NCBI GenBank assembly: GCA_964607165.1
Contig: CAZSIT010000001.1
Location: forward strand, 175,422-239,421
DNA length: 64,000 bases
Source of the DNA: DSPP01 sp964607165
GTDB lineage: Bacteria > Zixibacteria > MSB-5A5 > DSPP01
Direction: 5' to 3'
In this document: positions 1 through 8,322 of the stretch, piece after piece
Numbering within the stretch: the stretch's first letter is position 1
Layout of the letters: every line of letters starts with the position of its first letter
The notes under the pieces: generated by a model
What the model saw: only the letters and a program-made list of their open reading frames with translations
What the model was told of the DNA's origin: nothing
Databases searched by the model: none
Made by a program: the position numbers and the translations under genes

Positions 1-2
1 AA

Positions 3-734
3 CGCCCTCGCGTGGACATCGCACTGGACCCCTTGGAATGCACCAATTCGGTAGCTTTTGGCCGTTCCAACGCCTTGTCGGTAGTGGCCTTGGCCCAGCA
101 CGGGCACTTTTTGCACGCTCCCGACACTTATATGGAAAAAATAGCGGTCGGGAAAGAAGCCCAGGAGGCCATTGACCTCGAAAAAACGATTGAGGAGAAT
201 CTAAAAAACATAGCCGAAGCCAAGAGTATGCCGGTAGAAAACTTGACGGTGGTTATTTTGGATCGGCAAAGGCACGAAGAGTTGGTGCGAAGGGTTCGTA
301 AACTTGGATGCCGGATTCAGCTAATCCCGGATGGAGACGTTTCCGCCGCCGTTGCTACGGCCCTACCGGACTCTGGCATTGACGTGCTTTTGGGAACCGG
401 CGGAGCGCCAGAAGGAGTTTTGGCGGCGGCCGCTTTGCGCTGTTTAGGCGGGGGCTTTCAAGGACGTTTGGTCTTTCGCAATGCGGATGAAATCAAACGC
501 GCCAAAAAAATGGGCATTAAAAACATTAACCGAATTTATAGCTGCGAGGAGCTGGCCAAAGGAGACAACATAATGTTCGCCTGCACCGGCGTGACCGACG
601 GGGATATGCTCAAGGGAGTGCATTTCTTTGGCGGGGGCGCCGAAACCCATTCTTTGGTGATGCGCTCCAAGAGTGGCACCTTACGGTTTATCACCACCCG
701 GCATTCGTTCGACCAAATGCCGGAATACGAATAA
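3..734 (+). CDS. glpX: Class II fructose-1,6-bisphosphatase (GlpX), 5'-truncated by window edge
   Basis: Hydrolyses fructose-1,6-bisphosphate to fructose-6-phosphate in gluconeogenesis (cytosolic, divalent-metal dependent). The frame is open to the left edge, and the GTG at 12 is an internal valine, not a start, so the N-terminal third is missing. Visible family landmarks are the DPLECTN metal/active-site loop, NAPD-like HAPDTYMEK, IPDGDVSAAVATALPDS, GTGGAPEGVLAAAALR, and FACTGVTDGDML near the C-terminus. The loop normally reads DP[IL][DE]GT; here Cys replaces Gly. hpf follows after 12 bases behind an AGGAGG site, so they are probably cotranscribed. The family call is firm; the effect of the Cys is unknown. 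Confidence 0.93.
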   Translation, partial: RPRVDIALDPLECTNSVAFGRSNALSVVALAQHGHFLHAPDTYMEKIAVGKEAQEAIDLEKTIEENLKNIAEAKSMPVENLTVVILDRQRHEELVRRVRKLGCRIQLIPDGDVSAAVATALPDSGIDVLLGTGGAPEGVLAAAALRCLGGGFQGRLVFRNADEIKRAKKMGIKNINRIYSCEELAKGDNIMFACTGVTDGDMLKGVHFFGGGAETHSLVMRSKSGTLRFITTRHSFDQMPEYE

Positions 735-746
735 GAGGAGGTCTTT

Positions 747-1103
747 ATGCAACTGCGGATAACTGCCCGTCATTTTGAAATGAACGGGAATCTAAAGGAG
801 TTTGCCGAAGAACATTTCGGAAAGCTGGACCGCTATTTTGATCACATTGTTGATTGCCGGCTGATTTTGACCAAAGACGGCTATCGGCAGATTGCGGAGG
901 GAAATCTGAAGGTTTACGGCACGATTATAACCGGCAAAGTTGCCACCAACGATATGCCGGCTTCGATTGAAAAACTGGCGCAGAAAATGGAAGCCCAGTT
1001 GAAACGGTATAAAGAAAAACTTAAATCCAAAGATCAGAAAAAACTAACGGAACTGAAGGAGGAGGCGGGACGGCCGGCCGCCGAAGAGGAGGAAGAAGAG
1101 TAG
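747..1103 (+). CDS. hpf: Ribosome hibernation promoting factor, short form
   Basis: A 118-residue HPF/RaiA-family protein. It binds the 30S decoding region and helps dimerise or silence ribosomes in slow growth. The opening (MQLRITARHFEMNGNL, then EFAEEHFGKLDRYFDHI) and the central beta-alpha-beta-beta-beta-alpha pattern are typical. It lacks the C-terminal dimerisation domain of long HPF and ends in an acidic run of Glu residues (about 110-118). AGAGGAGG lies 7-8 bases before the ATG. The order hpf then hprK recalls the proteobacterial rpoN-hpf-ptsN-hprK cluster, although no ptsN or rapZ follows here. Confidence 0.92.
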   Translation: MQLRITARHFEMNGNLKEFAEEHFGKLDRYFDHIVDCRLILTKDGYRQIAEGNLKVYGTIITGKVATNDMPASIEKLAQKMEAQLKRYKEKLKSKDQKKLTELKEEAGRPAAEEEEEE

Positions 1104-1107
1104 CCGG

Positions 1108-2076
1108 ATGCAACCCATTACGGTTGAAGCCCTTTTCAACGAGAAAAAGGAATATCTGGAGCTGTCGCTTTTGACCGGTTCGGTCGGGCTTACGAAAAGC
1201 ATCGCCAATAGCGAGATTCACCGGCCCAGCTTGGCTTTGGCAGGTTTTACCGAGCGTTTTGCTTCCAAGCGCACCCAAATTTTGGGCGAGACTGAAATTG
1301 CTTTTTTGGGAAGCCAAACACCAACCCAAAGGCGCGAAAGCTGTATGCGTCTTTTCTCTTTCAATTTACCGGTGGTATTCGTTTCCAAAGGACAGCCCCC
1401 CCCTACTGAACTTTTGGATGCCGCCAAAGAGTGGGAAACGGCCGTTTTGGGATCCAAGCTGACCACTACTGAATTGGAAAGCCGCTTGGCAGTTTACTTA
1501 GACCATGTTTTTGCACCCTCCACGACCGTTCACGGCACACTAGTGGACGTTTACGGCGTTGGGCTTCTCTATACCGGTAAATCAGGAATCGGAAAAAGCG
1601 AAACGGCCCTCGATTTGGTCGAGCGGGGACATCGGCTCGTCGCCGATGATATGGTGCGGCTTATCAAAAAAGCGCCGGAAGTTATTGTGGGGACAGGGTT
1701 TGAGCTTTTGGGCCATCATATGGAAGTGCGCGGGATAGGGATTATCGATATCGAAAAGCTCTTTGGCATCCGCTCGATTCGGCTGCAAAAACGGCTGGAG
1801 GTGGAAGTGCGGCTCACCGTTTGGTCGGAAGAAGAGCAGTACGAACGACTCGGTTTGGAAGATAAACATACCACCATTTTAGGGGTGGAGTTGCCGGTAG
1901 TTGTCATTCCCCTGTCCCCCGGGAAAAACATCACGGTCATATCGGAAGTGATTGCGATGAACCATATGCTCAAAGTGTACGGCGAAAACACTGCCGAAGG
2001 GTTTGCCAAGCGGTTGTCGGAGGAAATCCATCGCCGAAAAATGACCACCCGCTATCTGGAAAGCGATTACGAGTAA
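1108..2076 (+). CDS. hprK: HPr kinase/phosphorylase
   Basis: Bifunctional serine kinase/phosphorylase of the PTS phosphocarrier HPr; 322 residues, full length. The P-loop GKSGIGKSE is at about 157-165, preceded by the conserved VHGTLVDVYG and followed by VADD (about 178-181). The family signature region MEVRGIGIIDIEKLFG is present. It starts 4 bases after the hpf stop and uses purine-rich sequence inside the end of hpf as its binding site. No PTS transport gene is visible in the window, so a regulatory role like that of hprK in Gram-negatives with incomplete PTS systems is inferred. The nearby FBPase gene is suggestive because Gram-positive HprK responds to fructose-1,6-bisphosphate. Confidence 0.95.
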   Translation: MQPITVEALFNEKKEYLELSLLTGSVGLTKSIANSEIHRPSLALAGFTERFASKRTQILGETEIAFLGSQTPTQRRESCMRLFSFNLPVVFVSKGQPPPTELLDAAKEWETAVLGSKLTTTELESRLAVYLDHVFAPSTTVHGTLVDVYGVGLLYTGKSGIGKSETALDLVERGHRLVADDMVRLIKKAPEVIVGTGFELLGHHMEVRGIGIIDIEKLFGIRSIRLQKRLEVEVRLTVWSEEEQYERLGLEDKHTTILGVELPVVVIPLSPGKNITVISEVIAMNHMLKVYGENTAEGFAKRLSEEIHRRKMTTRYLESDYE

Positions 2077-2106
2077 GCCGGTTTTGGCCGATACCTTAAG
2101 GGGGGT

Positions 2107-3003
2107 ATGAGTCCAAAAACGGCCGAATGGAAAGTCGGGCTGGTAATTTTAATTGCCATCGCCCTTTTGACTTATGGTATTATCTGGATTAAAGGCGCCC
2201 GCTTTGGGCGAAAAACTTATCCTGCAGCCGTGGTTTTTCCCAATGTCGGCTCGTTATCCGTTGGCGATCAGGTTTCCGTCTCCGGCGTGCAGAAAGGAAA
2301 GGTTCAAAAAATCGATTTGCATAAAGGCGACGTTTTGGTGAACTTTTCGCTGGAAAAAGATGTTGTTTTGAAACAAGATGCCCGCTTCACGGTTATGAAC
2401 ATCGGGCTTATGGGAGAACGTTTTGTTTCGGTTGAAACTGGAAAATCGGACACGCTTTTGGCCTTGCAACCCTACCCGCACGGTTACTACGATACTGGAA
2501 TTCCGGAAGTGATGGGAATGATGGGGCGGATGATGGACGAGGTTCGGCAGTTAGTGGAAGCCTTGCGGGGCAGCATCGGCTCGCCCGGCTATTTGAACAA
2601 ATTGACTTCAATTGTTGACCAGGCGGAGGAAACCAGCCGGCGGGTGAACCGGCTTTTGGCCAAAAACGAGGACAAGGTTACCGCCGCCTTTGACGACCTG
2701 TCTCGCGCGGCTCATCAATTAAAGACCGTAATTGCCAGAAACGCCGGGGCCGTCGATTCGGTCGTAACCAATCTACATTCCGCCTCCCAAAAAATAACCC
2801 CGCTGGTGGACGGGATGGATTCGCTTAGGTTTTCGTTCAAAAAAATCGCCGACCAGATTGAAAACCAGCAGGGAACGCTGGGCAAGCTGATTAACGATCG
2901 GACGCTCTATGAACAGATGCGCAAAACCGCCCGCGATTTAGATTCTTTGGTTCTGGACATCAAAAGAAATCCCCGCCGCTATTTGACCATCAAGATTTTT
3001 TAA
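2107..3003 (+). CDS. MCE/MlaD-family lipid-transport periplasmic protein
   Basis: A 298-residue protein with a single N-terminal membrane anchor (about 9-28) and an MCE domain (about 35-115, including FPNVGSLSVGDQVSVSGVQ and VMNIGLMGERFVSVETG). The C-terminal half is long and helical. MCE proteins form hexameric rings or tubes carrying phospholipids between inner and outer membranes. An AGGGGGG site sits just before the ATG. The cognate permease (MlaE) and ATPase (MlaF) are not adjacent. The stop overlaps the next start by one base (TAATG), which implies translational coupling to a functionally unrelated glucanotransferase. Confidence 0.88.
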   Translation: MSPKTAEWKVGLVILIAIALLTYGIIWIKGARFGRKTYPAAVVFPNVGSLSVGDQVSVSGVQKGKVQKIDLHKGDVLVNFSLEKDVVLKQDARFTVMNIGLMGERFVSVETGKSDTLLALQPYPHGYYDTGIPEVMGMMGRMMDEVRQLVEALRGSIGSPGYLNKLTSIVDQAEETSRRVNRLLAKNEDKVTAAFDDLSRAAHQLKTVIARNAGAVDSVVTNLHSASQKITPLVDGMDSLRFSFKKIADQIENQQGTLGKLINDRTLYEQMRKTARDLDSLVLDIKRNPRRYLTIKIF

Positions 3004-5066
3004 TGCCCCAAACGCTTTTTTTTGCGGTTCACAACCATCAGCCGGTTGGGAATTTCGACTCGGTTATTGATGACGCTTTCGAAAAGGCCTATCTGCCTTT
3101 TTTGCGGTCAGTGAGACAATTTCCAGATTTCAAATTCGCCTTGCACAACTCCGGCATTCTTTATGAATGGGCGGAAAAAAGAAAGCCGGAGTTTTTCGAG
3201 CTAATCGAAGAGCTGCTCGAGCAGCGACAAATTGAGCTGTTGGGCGGCGGTTTCTACGAACCGATTTTACCGGCCATTCCGGAAGCCGACCGGTTGGGCC
3301 AGATTTTGAAAATGTCCGACTATCTTGAAAAACGGTTCGGCCAAAGGCCCAAAGGAGCCTGGATAGCCGAGCGGGTCTGGGAACCGAATCTACCCAAAAC
3401 TCTCTTTCAGGCAGGCATTGAATATACGATGCTGGATGATACTCACTTCAGATACGCCGGTTATAACGGTCCTTTGACTTCCGGCCCTTTATTAACCGAG
3501 GACGAAGGTCGAGCGGTTTACGTTTTTCCCATCTTGAAAGAGTTGCGTTATAAGGTCCCCTTTGGTACGATTGAAGAAATTAAAAATCGGCTTTTTGAAA
3601 ACTTGAACGAAGTTAAATGCTGGGTATATGCTGATGACGGTGAAAAGTTTGGGGTCTGGCCGAAAACGTACGAGCATTGCTACATCAACGGTTGGCTGGA
3701 AAAATTTCTGGAGGCTGTTACCTCTGATGGCAACCGGCTGCAAGTTCGCTTCTTCAGTGAAGCGTTGAAAAATGGCGGCTCTGTGGACCGCGTTTATCTT
3801 CCTCCTGCTTCTTACGAGGAGATGCTGGAGTGGGCTTTACCGCCGCAACTGCAACTGGATTATGAAACGGTCAAAGAAAAACTTAAAAGTATTGGGGAAT
3901 GGGAAAAGGCCGCTCCCTTTTTGCGCGGTGGTTTCTGGCGAAATTTTCTTTCCAAATATCCGGAAGTGAATCATATGCATAAAAAGATGCTGTTTGTAAG
4001 CCATAAATTACAGGGATTGAAGGACAGCCCCCAAAAAAATAAGACGAAGTTGGAGGAGGCTCGTAACCTGCTTTATAAAGGACAGTGTAACTGTCCTTAC
4101 TGGCATGGGGTCTTTGGGGGGGCTTATTTGACTCACCTCCGCGCAGCCAACTACGAGGCCTTGATTGGTGCCCAGAACCTCATTTACGAATTGGATGGAA
4201 AGGCTCAAATCTCGGTCGAAGAAATTGACTTCGATGCGGATGGATATAAAGAGGTAGTTGTCGAAACTCCCGATTTGTTCTGTGTTATAAATCCCTATAA
4301 AGGCGGCTCAATTTCCGAGCTGGACTTCAAAGCTAAACAATTTAACCTGCAAAACACCTTTGCCGGCCGTTCGGAGGCTTATCATTTGAAACTCTCTCAA
4401 TCTGCCAGGTCATCCGAACAAGTAACCACCATTCACTCCCGAATTGAGGCCAAAGACAAAGAGTTGGAAAAATATTTGCATACTTTTAGCCAACCGGTTT
4501 ATCCAAAATGGAGTTTTTACGAAACCATCGACGAGGTGACGGGCTACCGAGTTGCTTTTCAATCTAAAATCAAGAAGGAAGCGAAGCAAGCGGTCGTTTC
4601 CCTTGAAACTGAAAACTTCAACGGCTTTTCCCTGCAAAAAACCCTCTCATTTGAAGTTGGCCGACCGCGAATAAAGTTTAGTTATCAACTGAAGAATCTG
4701 CTGGCAAAACAAGTGTCGTTTATTTTGTCCAGCGAATTCAATTTCAATTTTGAGGCGCCCTATTCACCCGACCGCTACTTCAAGGTCAACGGCCAAAAAT
4801 CTGTGCATCCCACGCTTGAGGCGGAAGAAAAAGTTGCTGATGTGAACAGCGTCGAACTTGTTGACGAATGGCGCAAATTGGCGGTGATTTTTCGTTTTCC
4901 CACCCCCATCCGGTTCCAACGTCTTCCCATTTTTACAGTTTCTCTTTCAGAATCGGGCGTGGAAAAAACTTATCAAGGCTCCACTTTGCTTTTTAGTTTC
5001 CCTATGCATTTAAAACCGGAAGAGTCCGCTGCGGTGGAATTCAAACTGGAATTGCTTTCGCTTTAG
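3003..5066 (+). CDS. GH57 4-alpha-glucanotransferase
   Basis: A 687-residue GH57 enzyme that transfers alpha-1,4-glucan segments in glycogen/starch metabolism. It resembles the Thermococcus litoralis enzyme along its whole length. Motifs in order: HNHQP (10-14), GGGFYEP (81-87), WIAERVWEPNL (120-130) with Glu123 as the expected nucleophile, and DDGEKFGVWP (211-220) carrying the acid/base Asp. It continues through the HKKML and QCNCPYWHGVFGG regions into the beta-rich DUF1925/DUF1926-type C-terminal half. There is no signal peptide, so it is cytosolic. Strict amylase activity cannot be excluded from sequence. Start overlaps the upstream stop by one base. Confidence 0.9.
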   Translation: MPQTLFFAVHNHQPVGNFDSVIDDAFEKAYLPFLRSVRQFPDFKFALHNSGILYEWAEKRKPEFFELIEELLEQRQIELLGGGFYEPILPAIPEADRLGQILKMSDYLEKRFGQRPKGAWIAERVWEPNLPKTLFQAGIEYTMLDDTHFRYAGYNGPLTSGPLLTEDEGRAVYVFPILKELRYKVPFGTIEEIKNRLFENLNEVKCWVYADDGEKFGVWPKTYEHCYINGWLEKFLEAVTSDGNRLQVRFFSEALKNGGSVDRVYLPPASYEEMLEWALPPQLQLDYETVKEKLKSIGEWEKAAPFLRGGFWRNFLSKYPEVNHMHKKMLFVSHKLQGLKDSPQKNKTKLEEARNLLYKGQCNCPYWHGVFGGAYLTHLRAANYEALIGAQNLIYELDGKAQISVEEIDFDADGYKEVVVETPDLFCVINPYKGGSISELDFKAKQFNLQNTFAGRSEAYHLKLSQSARSSEQVTTIHSRIEAKDKELEKYLHTFSQPVYPKWSFYETIDEVTGYRVAFQSKIKKEAKQAVVSLETENFNGFSLQKTLSFEVGRPRIKFSYQLKNLLAKQVSFILSSEFNFNFEAPYSPDRYFKVNGQKSVHPTLEAEEKVADVNSVELVDEWRKLAVIFRFPTPIRFQRLPIFTVSLSESGVEKTYQGSTLLFSFPMHLKPEESAAVEFKLELLSL

Positions 5067-5090
5067 TTTTCTTTTTCGTTTCTTATCTGT

Positions 5091-6233
5091 ATGTCTTTCG
5101 GGCTTTATCTGCATTTTCCCTTTTGCTCAAAAATCTGCCCCTATTGTGATTTTTACGTTCTAAGGGTTTCCAAAACGAAAAGAGAGACCTTCATACCTTT
5201 TTATGAAACGGAATTACAACTTCTCTTGAAAGAAAAACCGGAACTCTCCGACCAAAAACTGGAAACGGTTTATTTCGGAGGCGGCACTCCTTCTCTTTTA
5301 GAATCAGAACAACTGGATGAGCTTTTTCGGGTGACTAAAAAGTTCTTCGCCATATCCTCAGAAGCAGAAATCACTTTAGAAGCCAACCCAAATGACATTT
5401 TGGGTAATAAGTTGGTGACATTTCGCAAGCTCGGTGTAAATCGGCTTTCCATCGGAGTTCAAAGCTTGAATGATGAAGAGCTAAAAACTTTGGGCCGAGA
5501 GCACACAGCCATACAGGCATTGGATGCGGCAAGGAATGCTCGAAAATCTGGTTTCGAAAATCTTAATCTGGATTTGATTTTTGGAGTGCCCGGGCAAACT
5601 CTCAAATCCTGGCAAAAAACATTAGAACAGGCGATCAAAGCGAGGCCATCTCATTTCTCAACTTACAGTTTGACTATTGAAGAAAGGACGTTTTTTTTCA
5701 AACTTCAGCAGCAAGGAAAACTTCGTCTGCCGCCCGATGATGCTTGCCAGGAAATGTATTTAACCGGAGTGGAATTTTTGGAAAAGGAAGGCTACCGGCA
5801 ATATGAGATTTCCAATTTCGCTCAACCCGAATTCGAATCAAAACACAACCGCAACTACTGGGAAAGAAAAAGTTACCTGGGGATAGGCCCATCGGCGCAC
5901 TCCTTCAATGGCGCCAAACGATGGGCCAATGTTCGAAGCTTGAATATTTATCAAGAGAAACTTGGAAAGAGCATATCGCCTCTGGAATTTGAAGAAATCA
6001 TAGACTTAAAACAAGCGCTGGAAGAAACCATCTTTCTTGGCTTGCGGCAGAAAGAGGGAGTTTGTTTTCAAAGCTTGAAGAATGAATTCAAATATGATTT
6101 GGCAAAAGAAAAAAATGACTTAATCCACAAGCTGGTGGCTCAAAACTATACCCTGAGCGAAGCTGGAAGGCTGAAGCTCACCACTCTCGGATTCTATATT
6201 TCAGATAAAATTGCGTCCGAGCTTTTTCCGTAA
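5091..6233 (+). CDS. hemW: Radical SAM heme chaperone HemW
   Basis: A 380-residue HemW-like radical SAM protein, often misnamed oxygen-independent coproporphyrinogen III oxidase. The [4Fe-4S] ligands are C12, C16 and C19 in FPFCSKICPYCDFY. The residue after the CxxC is Phe, not the extra Cys of HemN. YFGGGTPSLL, ANPND and LSIGVQSLNDEELKTLGREH follow. The C-terminal region has KHNRNYWERKSYLGIGPSAHSF, characteristic of HemW, which inserts or traffics heme rather than oxidising coproporphyrinogen. No other heme gene is nearby. It is convergent with the glycosyltransferase at 6253. Confidence 0.93.
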   Translation: MSFGLYLHFPFCSKICPYCDFYVLRVSKTKRETFIPFYETELQLLLKEKPELSDQKLETVYFGGGTPSLLESEQLDELFRVTKKFFAISSEAEITLEANPNDILGNKLVTFRKLGVNRLSIGVQSLNDEELKTLGREHTAIQALDAARNARKSGFENLNLDLIFGVPGQTLKSWQKTLEQAIKARPSHFSTYSLTIEERTFFFKLQQQGKLRLPPDDACQEMYLTGVEFLEKEGYRQYEISNFAQPEFESKHNRNYWERKSYLGIGPSAHSFNGAKRWANVRSLNIYQEKLGKSISPLEFEEIIDLKQALEETIFLGLRQKEGVCFQSLKNEFKYDLAKEKNDLIHKLVAQNYTLSEAGRLKLTTLGFYISDKIASELFP

Positions 6234-6252
6234 GTAATTTTTCAATCCCGCT

Positions 6253-7443
6253 TCAAAATTCTGAATATAGCTGATTGAATTCTTCAGCAAGTTTTTCGGG
6301 GGAGAATTTTTGAATGTAGGTTTGGCAGCCATTTTCTCCCAATTTTTTGCGTAGAGAAGCGTCCGCAAGAAGCTTTCTAAAAGCGACAGCGATTTCTTGG
6401 GGTTTATCCGGGTCGGCCAAAAAGCCGTTTTCGCCGTCGGTTACAATGTCAGTAATTCCACCGGAACGGGCGGCGACTACCGGCTTTTTAAAAAGGAAAG
6501 CTTCCACTAAGACCAACCCAAAACCTTCGTTTTTTGAGACCAAAGTTACAATTTCGGCCGCCTGATACAAACTCCCCAATTTGGGGGGCGGCATCGAGGG
6601 GAAAAATTCGACTCGTTCGGCCAACCGCAGCTTTTCAACTTGGGCTTTCAGTTCGGTTTCCTTGGGGCCGTTGCCAACGATGACCAGTTTAACGTTGAGG
6701 AATTCAGGAGCGATTTGTGAAAAGGCGGTGATGAGATTGGATAGATTTTTTTGTTCAATCAGGCGGGCCGGGCAGAGTATGAAGCGGTTATTTCGGGAAG
6801 CCTTTGGTTCCCTTTGCAGCACCTGCGGGTCGATGGGCATTGGGATTACGGCGGTTTTGTTTTCAAGAAACGGGAACAGAGATATAAGTTCGGCTCTTAG
6901 AAAATTGGATACAACTGTAACTTTGGCTGCGCGTGTGAAAACATTTTCTGCTTTACGGCGCAAGAAGCTATTTTGGCGCAAGAGTATCAAATCGGTGCCG
7001 TGCAGCGTGACGATATAGGGGATTTTGCAAAAGAAAGAATGCCAATAGGCTACCAAGCCGGCCGGTATCCACCAGTGGGCGTGAATTAAAGCCGGCTTTT
7101 CTTTTTTTACTTCCTTTTTGGTTTTGAAGAAGAAAGCGACCATGAAAAAAAGAAAGATGATTTTGTAGAAAAGGCTTTTTCTAACTCGCTCGGCCATATC
7201 GCCAACGTAGGCCAAAGTTTCCCAGCGCTGGAAGGAGTAGCGAAAGCGGGAGATTTCGACCGGGCCCAAGTTTTCTTCGACGGCCAGACCTTTGGAATGA
7301 GGTAAAACAATTTTTATTTCCCAACCTTTTTGGAACAGCTCGCGGGCCAGGGTGTTGATGTAATGGGAAAGGACTTCGGCTTTGAACGAAAAAAAAGAGT
7401 GGCTTAAAAAAATGACTTTTTTTTCGGCCAAATTTGGGTTCAA
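6253..7443 (-). CDS. Glycosyltransferase family 4
   Basis: A 396-residue GT-B glycosyltransferase, probably adding a sugar from an NDP-sugar donor to a lipid-linked or cell-surface glycan. The N-terminal domain has HAHWWIPAG and TLHGTD; the C-terminal donor domain has ARLIEQKNLSNLITAF, VIVGNGP and NEGFGLVLVEAF (the EX7E motif near residue 310), followed by PVVAARSGG. No ATG is available at the front, so the start is a TTG 18 bases downstream of the preceding stop. Last gene of a five-gene minus-strand operon; the substrate cannot be read from sequence. Confidence 0.88.
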   Translation of the reverse strand: MNPNLAEKKVIFLSHSFFSFKAEVLSHYINTLARELFQKGWEIKIVLPHSKGLAVEENLGPVEISRFRYSFQRWETLAYVGDMAERVRKSLFYKIIFLFFMVAFFFKTKKEVKKEKPALIHAHWWIPAGLVAYWHSFFCKIPYIVTLHGTDLILLRQNSFLRRKAENVFTRAAKVTVVSNFLRAELISLFPFLENKTAVIPMPIDPQVLQREPKASRNNRFILCPARLIEQKNLSNLITAFSQIAPEFLNVKLVIVGNGPKETELKAQVEKLRLAERVEFFPSMPPPKLGSLYQAAEIVTLVSKNEGFGLVLVEAFLFKKPVVAARSGGITDIVTDGENGFLADPDKPQEIAVAFRKLLADASLRKKLGENGCQTYIQKFSPEKLAEEFNQLYSEF

Positions 7444-7461
7444 GCGGATATCAATCGCAAT

Positions 7462-8310
7462 TCACTTTTTAGCGTAAGAGGAAGTTTGAACTTCTTCATA
7501 TTTGGAAATTTGTTTCAATTTTAGCGCGTGCAACCGGTAGAGAAAAAGGGCACACAGAATGTGCAGACCGTATTGGATGGATTTAAAAAATCCGATGGAA
7601 GAAGCCTCATTAAAATAGCGGGTGGTTATGGGGGCTTCACCGATCCGAAAGCGGCCGGCGACGCACTGGATGATAATTTCGGTGTCAAAGACGAAGTTGT
7701 CGGAGTTAAGCTCAAACGGAACGCTGTTTAAAAAATCTTTGCTGTAGGCGCGGAAACCGGAGTGATATTCACTTAGATGCAAACCCAAGAGCAAATTGGC
7801 GAATTTGGTCAGGCCGATGTTGGGGAAAAATTTCCAGTAGGGCATACCGCCTTCCAGGGCATTTCGTCTAATTAGCATACGAGAACCGAAAACGACGTCT
7901 GTTTCTCCCTGCAGAATTGGGTTAATCAATTCGGGAATAAAACTGGGGTCGTATTGAAAATCGGGATGAACCATTACAATCGCATCGGCACCCCGTTCCA
8001 GAGCTTTACGATAACAGGTTTTTTGGTTTCCTCCGTATCCTTTGTTTTTTTCGTGGCGAAAGACTACCATGCCTAATTTCTGGGCAATGTTTACGGTGTT
8101 ATCGGTGCTTACGTCATCCACCAATATGATTTCATCCACCCAGTCTTTGGGAATATCGGCGACGGTGCGCGCCAGGGTTTTTTCGGCGTTGTAAGCAGGT
8201 AAGATGGCCGTAACTTTTTTAGTTCGGTCCGTTCTTATCAGCTTGGTAGTGTGGCTGGGCTGGAGGGTATCCAGTGTGGCCGTTTTTTTGTTTGATTTTG
8301 GGAAAATCAT
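7462..8310 (-). CDS. Glycosyltransferase family 2 (dolichyl-phosphate-sugar synthase type)
   Basis: About 282 residues. The GT-A fold shows ILPAYNAEKTLARTVADIP, EIILVDDVSTDNT, HEKNKGYGGNQKT and a VHPDFQYDP stretch at the DXD position; a hydrophobic segment lies near residues 240-260. This is the architecture of polyprenyl-phosphate mannose/glucose synthases, which make the lipid-linked sugar used by GT-C enzymes such as the neighbour at 8323. ATG at 8310 is taken as the start. A TTG at 8322 lies directly after, and in frame with, the TAG of the upstream gene and is an alternative. Confidence 0.88.
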   Translation of the reverse strand: MIFPKSNKKTATLDTLQPSHTTKLIRTDRTKKVTAILPAYNAEKTLARTVADIPKDWVDEIILVDDVSTDNTVNIAQKLGMVVFRHEKNKGYGGNQKTCYRKALERGADAIVMVHPDFQYDPSFIPELINPILQGETDVVFGSRMLIRRNALEGGMPYWKFFPNIGLTKFANLLLGLHLSEYHSGFRAYSKDFLNSVPFELNSDNFVFDTEIIIQCVAGRFRIGEAPITTRYFNEASSIGFFKSIQYGLHILCALFLYRLHALKLKQISKYEEVQTSSYAKK

Positions 8311-8322
8311 TAATATGGACAA

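Noticed and set aside
5091..6233. Naming the gene coproporphyrinogen III dehydrogenase (HemN)
   Set aside because: The Cys pattern lacks the extra HemN cysteine, and the C-terminal sequence fits HemW.
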